Shown here piece after piece: positions 1 to 9,089 of a DNA stretch of 64,000 bases; the first letter of the stretch is position 1, and every line of letters starts with the position of its first letter. Source of the DNA: Leyella stercorea. Lineage in GTDB: Bacteria; Bacteroidota; Bacteroidia; Bacteroidales; Bacteroidaceae. Under the pieces are notes generated by a model, which had not been told where the DNA came from, did no database searches, and saw nothing but the letters and a program-made list of their open reading frames with translations. Location of the stretch: positions 20,544 to 84,543 of the forward strand of contig NZ_JADYUF010000010.1 of NCBI RefSeq assembly GCF_021531655.1, read 5' to 3'. Made by a program: the position numbers and the translations under genes.

Positions 1-510
1 GTAACGCACGCGCTCAACGATGTCCTCACGCACTGGTATATGAGTCAGTTCGCTTATGCCGCGTGCCACCTCACAGCTCTGGTTGTATCCACGTTCGCGT
101 CGGCGCTTTTTGTGTAGCGGCATAGGCACAATTGCATCAATGCCGTCGAAGAATCCCGACGGCATATAGTCGGCAGCCATCATTCGTCCTATTTCCTCAC
201 CAATGTCTTCGCGTCCGCCATACTTCAGTCGGTAGATGAGGGTTGCGAAGGGTGTGTGAGGATGATATTTCACGAACGATGCACACCGCTCCACCGGCAC
301 AAGTCCCCACAACCGCCGTGCAGTGTGGTTGTCGTAGGGCGACGAGGCGTCGTCGGTGCGTGGCAGCAGAGCGTTGCATGTGGTGCAGATGAGCCTCTCG
401 TTGATGCCAAGTCGGGTGCCGCACATCTCGCAAGCACGTGGTGCTATCAGGTCGATGAGGCTGCGCCATAGCGTGAGCAGCCGCTTCGTTATAGCTGTCT
501 TGCTTTTCAT
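1..510 (-). CDS. ComF family phosphoribosyltransferase-like protein, partial (left-arm copy)
   Basis: These are the first 170 codons of a 241-residue ComF protein; the rest lies beyond the left window edge. The zinc-finger cysteines (C27, C30, C42, C45) are present. The phosphoribosyltransferase loop (residues 203-219 in the complete copy at 42948-43673) is cut off by the window, so this is not evidence of a broken gene. The start overlaps the menB stop by one base (TAATG). Identical to the right-arm copy over its whole visible length. Confidence 0.9.
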   Translation of the reverse strand, partial: MKSKTAITKRLLTLWRSLIDLIAPRACEMCGTRLGINERLICTTCNALLPRTDDASSPYDNHTARRLWGLVPVERCASFVKYHPHTPFATLIYRLKYGGREDIGEEIGRMMAADYMPSGFFDGIDAIVPMPLHKKRRRERGYNQSCEVARGISELTHIPVREDIVERVRY

Positions 511-1337
511 TAAGGCAGTTTGGGATACTTGCTGAAGTCGGGCTTGCGCTTTTCGAGGAATGCCTTGCCTCCTTCTTGAGCCTCGTCGAGCATATAGTAG
601 AGCATGGTAGCGTCGCCTGCCAGCTCCTGTATGCCCGCCTGACCGTCGAGTTCGGCGTTGAGTCCTGCCTTAATCATGCGCAGTGCCAACGGCGAACGTT
701 CCATCATGATCTGTGCCCATTCTACGCAAGTGTCCTCAAGCTGGTCGAACGGCACCACCTTGTTGACCATTCCCATACGCTCGGCTTCAATGGCTGAGTA
801 CTGACGGCACAAGAACCATATCTCGCGAGCCTTCTTCTGACCCACGATACGAGCCAGATAGCTGGCACCAAAACCAGCGTCGAACGAACCAACCTTAGGT
901 CCTGTCTGTCCGAAGATGGCGTTGTCGCTGGCAATAGTGAGGTCGCACATGAGGTGAAGCACGTGTCCGCCACCGATGGCGTATCCGTTTACCATTGCTA
1001 TTACGGGCTTTGGCAGTGATCGTATCTGCTTCTGCACATCGAGAACGTTGAGGCGTGGCACACCGTCATCGCCTACATATCCGCCACGACCCTTAACGTG
1101 CATGTCGCCACCCGAGCAGAATGCCTTGTCGCCGGCACCCGTAAGGATGACCACACTGATGTGCTGAGCCTCGCGACACCATGCAAATGCCTGCGACATC
1201 TCCCACGTTGTGCGAGGTGTGAAGGCGTTGCGATAGCGCGGACGGTTAATTGTTATCTTGGCGATACCGTTGTATTCGTCAAACAATATTTCTTTGAAGT
1301 CGAAGCCTTCGATCTTCTTCCATTCTCTATTTTCCAT
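510..1337 (-). CDS. menB: 1,4-dihydroxy-2-naphthoyl-CoA synthase (left-arm copy)
   Basis: Left-arm duplicate of the gene at 42121-42948, identical over 275 residues. It is a crotonase-fold enzyme that closes the second ring of the naphthoquinone by converting o-succinylbenzoyl-CoA to DHNA-CoA. The MenB hallmark run [14 protein letters not shown] and the segment [16 protein letters not shown] are intact. It lies between menD and comF, as in the right arm. Because the two arms are identical, it should not be counted as an independent paralogue until the palindrome is confirmed. Confidence 0.95.
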   Translation of the reverse strand: MENREWKKIEGFDFKEILFDEYNGIAKITINRPRYRNAFTPRTTWEMSQAFAWCREAQHISVVILTGAGDKAFCSGGDMHVKGRGGYVGDDGVPRLNVLDVQKQIRSLPKPVIAMVNGYAIGGGHVLHLMCDLTIASDNAIFGQTGPKVGSFDAGFGASYLARIVGQKKAREIWFLCRQYSAIEAERMGMVNKVVPFDQLEDTCVEWAQIMMERSPLALRMIKAGLNAELDGQAGIQELAGDATMLYYMLDEAQEGGKAFLEKRKPDFSKYPKLP

Positions 1338-1378
1338 TGTTCTTATTTGGGTTTATTGAATATTTACATTACAATCCT

Positions 1379-3067
1379 TTACAGCTTGAAGTATTTTTCA
1401 AGCGCCTTTACGTCGTCGTTGCTGTCGGTGAACACTTCGAGCAGCATCGGTCGTTCGCTCTCGCGTGTAAGCAATGTCACGATGCCAATCTGCATTTCGT
1501 CCATGTTTTTTGCCGACATGTAGCCTATATCGTTTTGGGTGCAGATGCCTTGAGCCGTGTTTTCGTGACTCGCCATGACCAGATCGTCGGCAGCCGGACT
1601 GTCGCTGAGTCCTGGCAGTTGTCTGAATATGCCGCCACCGCGATTGTTGAGCAGTATGATACGAAGATTGCCGCGCAGGTTGGAGTTCCAAAGGGCGTTC
1701 TGGTCGTAGAAGAAGCTCAGGTCGCCTATCACACAAACAGTCATGTCGTGCGTTGCGAGCGAGAATCCGGCAGCCGTCGACAGCGAACCTTCAATGCCGT
1801 TGACGCCACGGTTGCACCATACATAATGCTGTGCGTAGATGCACGCCAAGCGTACGGCTGAGCTGTTGGCGTAGTGAACGCATATATCTATGTCGAGGTC
1901 GGCAAGCTGCTCTTCAAAGTATTTTACAGTTGCCATCTGCGAGTATTCGGGTGCGTAGGCATCGGCATGGGCTGCACATGCGTCGAGGAACGACTGCCAG
2001 CGGTCGTGGAATCGGCATCGTTCGTCGGTGTCGGGAGTCTCGCACAGACTTGCAAGCAATGCGTTAATACTGTCGGTGTCGCATTCTACGATGTCGGTCA
2101 GCGTCATAAGCGGGTCGTGAATGTCTGCCGCATCGGGTGTGATGAGGCACGACGGAGCCTTTGCATTGCGCAGAAAGCGGCGTGCGGGTTTGCTTACGAG
2201 CGTGTCGCCTACGTAGATGACGTAGTCTGGATAGTATGCCGTCTTGTCGTCTTCGTCGTCGTTGATGCTACTGTTGTCGCTGACTATATATCTGATGGCT
2301 TCGTCGAAGTGAATTGTCATGTACGAAGGGTTTGACAGCGGTTCGCTCATTACCACATACCTCTCGCTCAGCGAGCGTATTGTTTCGTGCGAGATGGTGC
2401 CGTGAGCCAGTTGTCCAATCACAATCATGGGGCGCTTTGCCTCATGGAAAGCGTCGGGCATATCCATCGAAGCGTCCTTGATTACAGCACGCTTGATGTT
2501 GTTGAAGCGGCTGAGTTGGGGCAGTTGCTCGGTGCTGAATTCAAACAGCGGTTCGCTGATGGGCACGTTGATGTGTACGGGTGCATCCTGTCGGCACGTA
2601 GCAAGGTGCATGGCTTCGTTGACAAGTCGACGGCACAGCCATCGTTCTTCGTCGTTATGAGGTTCGGGCAGTTGCACAGCCTTGCGCACAAAGCGCCCGA
2701 GAGCGTCTGATTGTGGAATGGTCTGACCGTCGAGCTGGTCAATCCATTGCTGCGGACGGTCGGCAGAAATGACTACAAGCGGAACATGCTGATAGGCTGC
2801 TTCAGCCACAGCCGGCATCACGTTGAGCAATGCTGAGCCTGACGTTACGCACACTACGGTAGGGCGTCGGGTGGCTATAGCCAGTCCGAGAGCGTAGAAA
2901 GCCGCCGAACGTTCGTCGGTAACGGGTCGGCAGCGTATTGCCTCACACACGCTGAGGTTGTGCACGATGGGTGCGTTGCGGCTGCCTGGGCACACCACAG
3001 CGTCGCTGACACCATATTCAAGGAGCAGCGAAGTGAGTATGTTGACGTTTTCCTTATTGCTGTACAT
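1379..3067 (-). CDS. menD: 2-succinyl-5-enolpyruvyl-6-hydroxy-3-cyclohexene-1-carboxylate synthase (left-arm copy)
   Basis: Left-arm duplicate of 40391-42079, identical over 562 residues. It is a thiamine-diphosphate enzyme that joins isochorismate and 2-oxoglutarate, the committed step of menaquinone synthesis. The N-terminal ThDP-activating glutamate (E52 in DERSAAF) and the C-terminal cofactor run GDLSFFYDQNALWN are present. Its start overlaps the menF end by 14 bases, indicating translational coupling. Confidence 0.95.
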   Translation of the reverse strand: MYSNKENVNILTSLLLEYGVSDAVVCPGSRNAPIVHNLSVCEAIRCRPVTDERSAAFYALGLAIATRRPTVVCVTSGSALLNVMPAVAEAAYQHVPLVVISADRPQQWIDQLDGQTIPQSDALGRFVRKAVQLPEPHNDEERWLCRRLVNEAMHLATCRQDAPVHINVPISEPLFEFSTEQLPQLSRFNNIKRAVIKDASMDMPDAFHEAKRPMIVIGQLAHGTISHETIRSLSERYVVMSEPLSNPSYMTIHFDEAIRYIVSDNSSINDDEDDKTAYYPDYVIYVGDTLVSKPARRFLRNAKAPSCLITPDAADIHDPLMTLTDIVECDTDSINALLASLCETPDTDERCRFHDRWQSFLDACAAHADAYAPEYSQMATVKYFEEQLADLDIDICVHYANSSAVRLACIYAQHYVWCNRGVNGIEGSLSTAAGFSLATHDMTVCVIGDLSFFYDQNALWNSNLRGNLRIILLNNRGGGIFRQLPGLSDSPAADDLVMASHENTAQGICTQNDIGYMSAKNMDEMQIGIVTLLTRESERPMLLEVFTDSNDDVKALEKYFKL

Positions 3068-4109
3068 AGTCGAATAGTTTTCTTATAGTATTCATCTTGG
3101 CTTCAGTCTCGTTCCATTCGTCCTGCTCGGTGCTGTCTGCCAGCAGTCCGCCTCCGGCAAAGAGCCGGTACACGGCAGAGTCTTCCGCCTCGCTCTCGAT
3201 GTGCATACATCTGAGCGTTACGAACAGGTGGGTGTCGCCATTCGGATTGAATGGTCCGGCAAAACCGCTGTAGTAGCCACGCGGTTGCGACTCGTTGTCG
3301 ATGATGAAGCGTCGTGTCGCGTCCTTCGGAATGCCGCATACGGCAGGTGTAGGATGCAGAGCGTCCACCACATTGCCTATGAGCGCAGTGTCGTTCATGC
3401 TGAAACGTATGTCGGAGCGCAGGTGTTGCAGGTCGGCAGCATACGTAGTGTATGGTCCTTCGACGTTGATGTCGTCCGAGAATTGCCTTACACATTCGGT
3501 GATATACGTTTCTACATATTTCTGTTCACGCTTGTTCTTGTCGCTCCATTCGCCCGTTCCAGGTCGCATAGTGCCCGCCAGAGCCATGGTGTGCATCTGT
3601 CCGCAATGTCCGCCAATCAGAGTCTCGGGCGTAGCGACAAGCCATGTGCCGCTGCGCTTGGTTGAATAGAGTGCTATGAACATGCGCGGATAGAGCTGGC
3701 AGGCTCGTGCGAACAGTGTCAGTGCGCTTATGCGTGCTGTAGCTGTGAGACGGGTGCTGCGTGCCAATACGATTTTGGCGAAGCGTCCTGCCATCAGTTC
3801 GGCGTGAAAGCGGTTGAAGTCGGCGTTGTATTGCGTGCGTTCGGCAGTGCTGTCGCAGCTGTTCAGCGTGGTCGACATTTGTGTGTTGCCAGTGGCTGAG
3901 ACAAGAGTGTGCAGCTGCGATGGCTCAATCGTTTCCCATTGGGTTGGTACAAGCAGTATGGGCATGTCGGTCGACGGAGCGAAAGGTGCAATGACAAATC
4001 CGCTTCGTCCGTTCAGTTCGGCTGCCGTTGACAATTCTTCAGGCTCGTCGTTCAGTTTGTTGTGAACGACGAGTGTGGTGTTGGGCAGTCGGAAATATAC
4101 AAAACTCAT
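3054..4109 (-). CDS. menF: Isochorismate synthase (left-arm copy)
   Basis: Left-arm duplicate of 39349-40404, identical over 351 residues. It isomerises chorismate to isochorismate at the entry to the menaquinone branch. The general-base lysine region FAKIVLARST (K112) and the C-terminal chorismate-binding signature with AGGGLLADST and the acidic WNETEAKM are visible. It is followed by menD with a 14-base overlap and preceded by the menI-like thioesterase 18 bases upstream. Confidence 0.93.
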   Translation of the reverse strand: MSFVYFRLPNTTLVVHNKLNDEPEELSTAAELNGRSGFVIAPFAPSTDMPILLVPTQWETIEPSQLHTLVSATGNTQMSTTLNSCDSTAERTQYNADFNRFHAELMAGRFAKIVLARSTRLTATARISALTLFARACQLYPRMFIALYSTKRSGTWLVATPETLIGGHCGQMHTMALAGTMRPGTGEWSDKNKREQKYVETYITECVRQFSDDINVEGPYTTYAADLQHLRSDIRFSMNDTALIGNVVDALHPTPAVCGIPKDATRRFIIDNESQPRGYYSGFAGPFNPNGDTHLFVTLRCMHIESEAEDSAVYRLFAGGGLLADSTEQDEWNETEAKMNTIRKLFDYVQQ

Positions 4110-4127
4110 ATTGTCTTATTGTGGGTG

Positions 4128-4562
4128 CTATTCTTTTTGGGGCTTGCCCACATCCTTGCCTTTCATTACAAAGTTGGTGATCTCTACCGACGATATGAGT
4201 TCGCCGGCTCCGTTACATATTTCGATGTGCCACTGGTGCAGGGTTTTCCCCTTGTGCAGTATGCGTGCTGTGGCTGTGACGGTGTCGCCTTCGCGCACCG
4301 CCTTGACGTGGCTTCCGCTGACGTTGATGCCCACGCAGATGTTGTTGGGGCACAAAGTCATTGAGCCTACACCTGCCAGATTCTCTGCTAGCGCCAGTGT
4401 GGCGCCACCGCTGAGAAATCCGAATACCTGACGGTTGCGGCTGTCAACCTTCATTCGTGCCTGACAGGTGTCGGGGTCGGGTGTCGACAGAAACTCCATG
4501 CCGAGCGTGTTCGACAGTCCGTCTTGTTTCAGTCGTATCTCTTTAATTCTTTCTATGTCCAT
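4128..4562 (-). CDS. menI: Hotdog-fold thioesterase, probable DHNA-CoA thioesterase (left-arm copy)
   Basis: Left-arm duplicate of 38896-39330, identical over 144 residues. It is a PaaI/YdiI-type hotdog protein with the catalytic-site run SGGATLALAE (E60). Its place in the men operon points to hydrolysis of DHNA-CoA to DHNA. The specific substrate is inferred from context and from similarity to E. coli YdiI (MenI). Confidence 0.85.
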   Translation of the reverse strand: MDIERIKEIRLKQDGLSNTLGMEFLSTPDPDTCQARMKVDSRNRQVFGFLSGGATLALAENLAGVGSMTLCPNNICVGINVSGSHVKAVREGDTVTATARILHKGKTLHQWHIEICNGAGELISSVEITNFVMKGKDVGKPQKE

Positions 4563-4586
4563 ATCTTGTTTTTTATAATTGATGCT

Positions 4587-5636
4587 CTATCCTTCGCGGA
4601 AGAAGTCGAGAGCCTCCTTTATTTCTTCTTCGTTAGCAGTCTGGTTGATGCGTATGTCGCCGACATTGCCCAGAAGTGTGAAGTTGATGATGCCCGACGT
4701 GTTCTTCTTGTCGTGGCGCATCAGTTCGATGAGTGTCGGGTAGTCGTCGCATGTGATGTTGAATGTGCCGTAGTTTTCGCGTATGAAGCGTACGGTCTGG
4801 TGCATGCGGTCGGTGGGGAAAGCCGTCTTGCGTGCGCTCATATACAGTTCGCTGATGAGTCCGTACGCCACTGCGTATCCGTGCAGTATCGGTGTGCCGC
4901 GTCGCATGGCAAACGATTCGAAGGCATGTCCCATAGTATGGCCCAGGTTCAGTGCCTTGCGTATGCCGTGCTCGTGTGGGTCGGCTTCGACGATGCGCTC
5001 TTTCACCTTGATGGATTCTGCCACCATGTGTTGCAGCTGGCTGAGGTCGGGTGTGTCAAGATCGAATGTCACCAGTTCTGCCCATGTGTGTTCGTCGGAG
5101 ATGAGTCCGTGCTTGAGCATCTCGGCATAGCCCGAGCAGATGTTGTCGTGGTCGAGTGTGTCAAGGAATTGTGTGTTGATGATGACGAAGCGGCTGTCGG
5201 AGAACACGCCGATTTCGTTCTTCAGTCCGCCGAAGTTGATGCCTGTCTTGCCTCCCACTGAAGCGTCGACCATTGCCAGGAGCGTTGTGGGTATGTTGAT
5301 GAAGTCGATGCCTCGCTTGAATGTGCTTGCCGCAAAGCCTCCGAGGTCGGTCACCATTCCGCCGCCGAGATTTATCATCAGCGAGTGGCGTGTGGCTCCG
5401 CCGTTGCTCAGCGCCTGCCACACCTGCGAGAGTGTGTCGAGGTTTTTGTGAGTGTCGGTGGCTTTGATGATTATTGGGGTGCTGTTTTTGAGTGCTTTGA
5501 AGTTCTTGATTTTGGGCCAGCACAATTGTTGTGTTGTTTCGTCGGTGAGTACGAAAATGCGGTCGTGCTCACATTCTGATATGGCGTTTACAAGGTCGCG
5601 CTCGAGGTTTCCCGAAATTACTACTTTCTGTTTCAT
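4587..5636 (-). CDS. aroB: 3-dehydroquinate synthase (left-arm copy)
   Basis: Left-arm duplicate of 37822-38871, 349 residues from the ATG. It converts DAHP to 3-dehydroquinate in the shikimate pathway, which supplies chorismate for the downstream men genes. The NAD-binding GGGMVTDLGG and the zinc-site LGHTMGHAFE are present. An in-frame TTG nine bases upstream (5645) would add three residues, but the ATG at 5636 is the better start. Confidence 0.94.
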   Translation of the reverse strand: MKQKVVISGNLERDLVNAISECEHDRIFVLTDETTQQLCWPKIKNFKALKNSTPIIIKATDTHKNLDTLSQVWQALSNGGATRHSLMINLGGGMVTDLGGFAASTFKRGIDFINIPTTLLAMVDASVGGKTGINFGGLKNEIGVFSDSRFVIINTQFLDTLDHDNICSGYAEMLKHGLISDEHTWAELVTFDLDTPDLSQLQHMVAESIKVKERIVEADPHEHGIRKALNLGHTMGHAFESFAMRRGTPILHGYAVAYGLISELYMSARKTAFPTDRMHQTVRFIRENYGTFNITCDDYPTLIELMRHDKKNTSGIINFTLLGNVGDIRINQTANEEEIKEALDFFREG

Positions 5637-5676
5637 AAGGCTCAACGTGTTTATTCTTATGCTGTTTATTCACCTA

Positions 5677-5684
5677 CAAATTTA
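5677..5684 (-). promoter_or_regulatory. Putative -7 box for the aroB-men operon (left-arm copy)
   Basis: TAAATTTG on the minus strand fits the Bacteroidetes -7 motif TAnnTTTG and lies 40 bases before the aroB ATG. No -33 TTTG at the usual 19-21 base spacing was found. Mirror of 37774-37781. Confidence 0.5.
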
Positions 5685-5738
5685 ACTAAAAATCCGCAAA
5701 TTGCACTCATATCATCATCAAATATAATGGGGTATAAA

Positions 5739-5843
5739 AAAAAGTAGCCCTTTTGACTTGCAAAAGGACTACTTTTACTATCCAAAAGGACTCCTTTTGC
5801 CTGTCAAAAGGGCTCCTTTTGCAACTCAAAAGGACTCCTTTTC
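5739..5843. repeat. 22-bp palindromic pentad array (left-arm copy)
   Basis: Five units start at 5739, 5761, 5783, 5805 and 5827, exactly 22 bp apart. Each is a 17-bp odd palindrome close to CAAAAGGACTCCTTTTG plus a 5-bp variable linker. The outer units are degenerate. The array lies between the end of the beta-barrel gene and the aroB promoter. Mirror of 37615-37719; the same architecture recurs at 15398-15502 and 55655-55759. Confidence 0.95.
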
Positions 5844-5879
5844 GAGAGGGTTGGAATCTCTTGGTGAAATTGGTTGTTA

Positions 5880-8828
5880 TTACATCATCGGTCTGCCCAT
5901 GCGCATCATCGGCATGCGTCCGCCACCCATTGGTGGGCGTCCATATCCTGGTCGGCGGTTGCTTGGTCCGTATTGTCCGCCGCGTCGTGCTTGCTTGCCT
6001 CCGAAGAGATTGAGTCGGTAGATGACGTGCAGCATTGCGTAGCTGTTGATGGAGTTGTACTCTACGTCGCTGCGGCTTGTTGCCGACACAGTACGCGAGA
6101 AGTTGCTCTGATTCTTGAGTATGTCGTAGAACTGGAGTGATATTGTCAATGCACGTCCGCGCATAAAACCTTGCGACAGCTGTGCGTTCCAAATCAGCTC
6201 GTTGGTGTTCATCGACTTGTCGGAATAGCCTCGGCGTGAGTTCTGGTGTATGTCGGTCGATAGGCTTGTACCCCACGGTGCGGTGAGGTTGATGGTTCCG
6301 CCGTAGGCAAACTGCCATGTGTCGAGATTGCTCTGCGGCTGCAGGTTGTTGCGGGCGTGCATATAGTCCATCGAGCCGTCAAGCTCTACCTCAAGCCATG
6401 AGTTGCGGAAGCTCATAGCGAGGCGTTCGCTTACGCTTGTCGACTTTGTCACGTTGCGCTGCGAGTCGGCGTTGCGGTTGAGCGACAGATAGCCCACACG
6501 GTTCTGGTAGTCGACGTTGGTGAATGTGTTGATGTTCCAGTAGCCCGTGGTGTCGATGGCCATATTGAATATGAACATGCCCGAAGCGTTCCAGTTGCCG
6601 TTGATGTTCTCTGGTCGGCTTATGCGTCCGCCGGTCTTCTCGTCGTACGTCACCTTGTAGCCGATGGAGTTGCGCGTGTTGGAGTAGTTGACGCTTGTCA
6701 TTATCGACATCTGGTGTTTCTCGATGTAGTTGTTGTATTCGGCGCGCAGATTGTTGGTGAACGATGGCTTCAATCCGGGATTACCCTTGCTGATGTTGAG
6801 CGGATCGCTGTCGTCGGTGATGTCGAGCAGGTCGGTCATTGAGGGTTGCGACGTTGAGCCTCGATAGTTGATGCGCAGCTGGCTCACCTTCGAGAAGCGG
6901 TAGCGTAAGTCGAGTGTCGGCGTGATGTTGGTCACGGTGCGCACGGTGTCGACGTATTTGCCCTGATAGTCCTGTATGAACTTGGATGTCTGCGGCTGTA
7001 CTTTCACACCGAAGTTGAGCTGATACTTCTGTCGGAGCATGCGGAACATCAGGTCGATGTCGTGCGTATAGTTCTTATATTCAGAGTAGCGGCTCAGCGA
7101 CTTGTCCTCATATTCGGTGTAGGGCTTGTCGAGCAGACTGAGATAGCTGTCCCATTGGCGGTATTGCGGAGTGAGAGTGCCGAAGAAGTCTTCGCCCAGA
7201 TTGGAGAAATTGTATGTGGCACGGTCGCTCTTGCTGTACGAATACTTGAACTGATAGCTCATCTGCAGGAACGTAGCCTTCCACAACGGCTCGCTGTATG
7301 TAGTCTGTACGCTGTAGCTGTACGTCTTGGTCGGCGTCACGTTGTAGCGGTTTGTCTGGTAGGTAGAGTCGGCGAGAGGATTGTCCTTCATCTTTATCTG
7401 ATACAGATGGACGTTGTTGGTGGATAACGATTTGCTGTCGCCGTCCTTATAGTTGAAGTCGCCGCGCAGTGTGACGTTGCGTCCGCGGTTGCCAAGCTTG
7501 CGGTTTAATTGCAGCATTCCGCCAAACTGTTTGCTGTCGCTGTAGCTTATCGAGTTTGACTTCGAGGTGTTCACCATCTTGTCGGCTTCTGCCATTGTGC
7601 TGATGCCTTTGTCCGACAGCGGGTCGTCGGTGTACGAGTAGGGGTCGTCGTTGAACTGTGCAGAGGTGGAAGCCGAGCGTCCGTCGCTTGACGACAGGCT
7701 CATCGACGGGCGGAACATGATGTTGGTCATCGTGTCGGGTTTCCACTCGAATCGCATCTGGGCATTCCATGAGTTGCTGCGTGTGAACTGTTTGTTGAGC
7801 GAATTGGCAAACGATTTCGACGAACTCACGAAGTTCTCGGATGACGACTTCGACTGTGTGTTGCCGTTACTATGATTCCATCTCACCGAACCGTCCCACG
7901 AAAATGTCTTGCCATTGTCGTAGTTGAAGTTGGTGCCCACCATCTTTGATGTGTTCAGACCGTTGCGTCCGCCTCCGAACGAGCCGCGTCCGAATCCCAT
8001 GTCGTTGGTATTGTTGAGCGAGCCGAATCCCATTACGCGTATCTTCGAGTTGAAGTAGGCACCCATAAGGCGTTCGGCAAATCGGTCGTGTGTTCCGTAT
8101 GCAAGGTCGGCGTTGGAGAACATACCCTTGTTCATGCCCGGTTTCAGTCCGAAGTCGAGCACGGTCTGCTCGTTTCCGTCGTCAATGCCGGTGACACGTG
8201 AGAGGTCGCTCTTCTCATCGTAAGCCTTGATACGGTTTACGATGTTGGTAGGCAGGTTCTTCATGGCAGTCTTGGTGTCGCCCACCATGAATTCCTTTCC
8301 GTCCACCTTAATCTTCTTCACCTCCTTGCCGTTGATGGTAATCTTGCCGTCGTCGCCCACTTGCGCACCCGGCAGACGCTTCACCAGTTCCTCAATGGTA
8401 GAACCTTCTGGAGTGCGGAAAGCAGTAGCATTGTATATGAAGGTGTCCTTCTTGAGCGTCACCTTGGCAGCATTGGCTGTCACGGTGGTTCCCTTCAGGG
8501 CTATAGCCGACGATGCGAATACGATGTTTCCAACGTTCACGTTGTTGTCGTTGCTTACATTCACGTTGCGGTAGAGGGTCTTGTATCCCACGTTGGAGAA
8601 CTTCAGTATGTACTTTCCGTTGTTTGGAGCGGTGATGCTGAATGCTCCATTGGCATCGGTCACGCTGCCTTTGACATACGAACTGTCCTGACGCAGCAGT
8701 TGTACGGCTGCCTGCTCCATACGCTCGTGAGTGTCTTTGTCGGTCAGCGTACCCGTGATTTTGCGGTCTTGGGCTGCCGCTCCCAATGCGCAGAGCATAA
8801 GTAGGAGCAAGAAGACGATCTTTTTCAT
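5880..8828 (-). CDS. TonB-receptor-like outer membrane beta-barrel protein (left-arm copy)
   Basis: Left-arm duplicate of 34630-37578, identical over 982 residues. It has a signal peptide ending near residue 19, a carboxypeptidase-regulatory-like domain at about 22-105, a plug-like region and a large barrel. An unusual Gly/Arg/Met/Pro-rich tail of about 40 residues follows the last strand. The substrate is unknown. No SusD partner is adjacent. Confidence 0.88.
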   Translation of the reverse strand: MKKIVFLLLLMLCALGAAAQDRKITGTLTDKDTHERMEQAAVQLLRQDSSYVKGSVTDANGAFSITAPNNGKYILKFSNVGYKTLYRNVNVSNDNNVNVGNIVFASSAIALKGTTVTANAAKVTLKKDTFIYNATAFRTPEGSTIEELVKRLPGAQVGDDGKITINGKEVKKIKVDGKEFMVGDTKTAMKNLPTNIVNRIKAYDEKSDLSRVTGIDDGNEQTVLDFGLKPGMNKGMFSNADLAYGTHDRFAERLMGAYFNSKIRVMGFGSLNNTNDMGFGRGSFGGGRNGLNTSKMVGTNFNYDNGKTFSWDGSVRWNHSNGNTQSKSSSENFVSSSKSFANSLNKQFTRSNSWNAQMRFEWKPDTMTNIMFRPSMSLSSSDGRSASTSAQFNDDPYSYTDDPLSDKGISTMAEADKMVNTSKSNSISYSDSKQFGGMLQLNRKLGNRGRNVTLRGDFNYKDGDSKSLSTNNVHLYQIKMKDNPLADSTYQTNRYNVTPTKTYSYSVQTTYSEPLWKATFLQMSYQFKYSYSKSDRATYNFSNLGEDFFGTLTPQYRQWDSYLSLLDKPYTEYEDKSLSRYSEYKNYTHDIDLMFRMLRQKYQLNFGVKVQPQTSKFIQDYQGKYVDTVRTVTNITPTLDLRYRFSKVSQLRINYRGSTSQPSMTDLLDITDDSDPLNISKGNPGLKPSFTNNLRAEYNNYIEKHQMSIMTSVNYSNTRNSIGYKVTYDEKTGGRISRPENINGNWNASGMFIFNMAIDTTGYWNINTFTNVDYQNRVGYLSLNRNADSQRNVTKSTSVSERLAMSFRNSWLEVELDGSMDYMHARNNLQPQSNLDTWQFAYGGTINLTAPWGTSLSTDIHQNSRRGYSDKSMNTNELIWNAQLSQGFMRGRALTISLQFYDILKNQSNFSRTVSATSRSDVEYNSINSYAMLHVIYRLNLFGGKQARRGGQYGPSNRRPGYGRPPMGGGRMPMMRMGRPMM

Positions 8829-8997
8829 TCTGTTGTTATTTTCTTGTTTGTGTATTTGTTATTTTCTTATTTATGTATTCTTTGTTTTCTTGTCAATAAA
8901 AAGGCAAATGCCAATTTACGTTTTTTATGACGTTTGTATGGCTTTGTGGTTTAATTATATAGAAACAAAAAAATGTAGAAAGTAAAAACGGAAGAAA

Positions 8998-9064
8998 CAA
9001 AAAACAGCAAAAACAACATTGTTATACATAAATGATGATGCATATCAATGTTGTTTTTGCTGTT
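8998..9064 (-). terminator. Strong intrinsic terminator after the acyl-CoA ligase pair (left-arm copy)
   Basis: A perfect 19-bp inverted repeat (9003-9021 and 9046-9064) with a 24-base loop is followed on the minus strand by a T-rich run. It closes the two-gene acyl-CoA ligase unit and separates it from the beta-barrel gene. Mirror of 34394-34460. Confidence 0.8.
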
Positions 9065-9089
9065 ATATCCTTGTTTGTAGGAGTTTGCT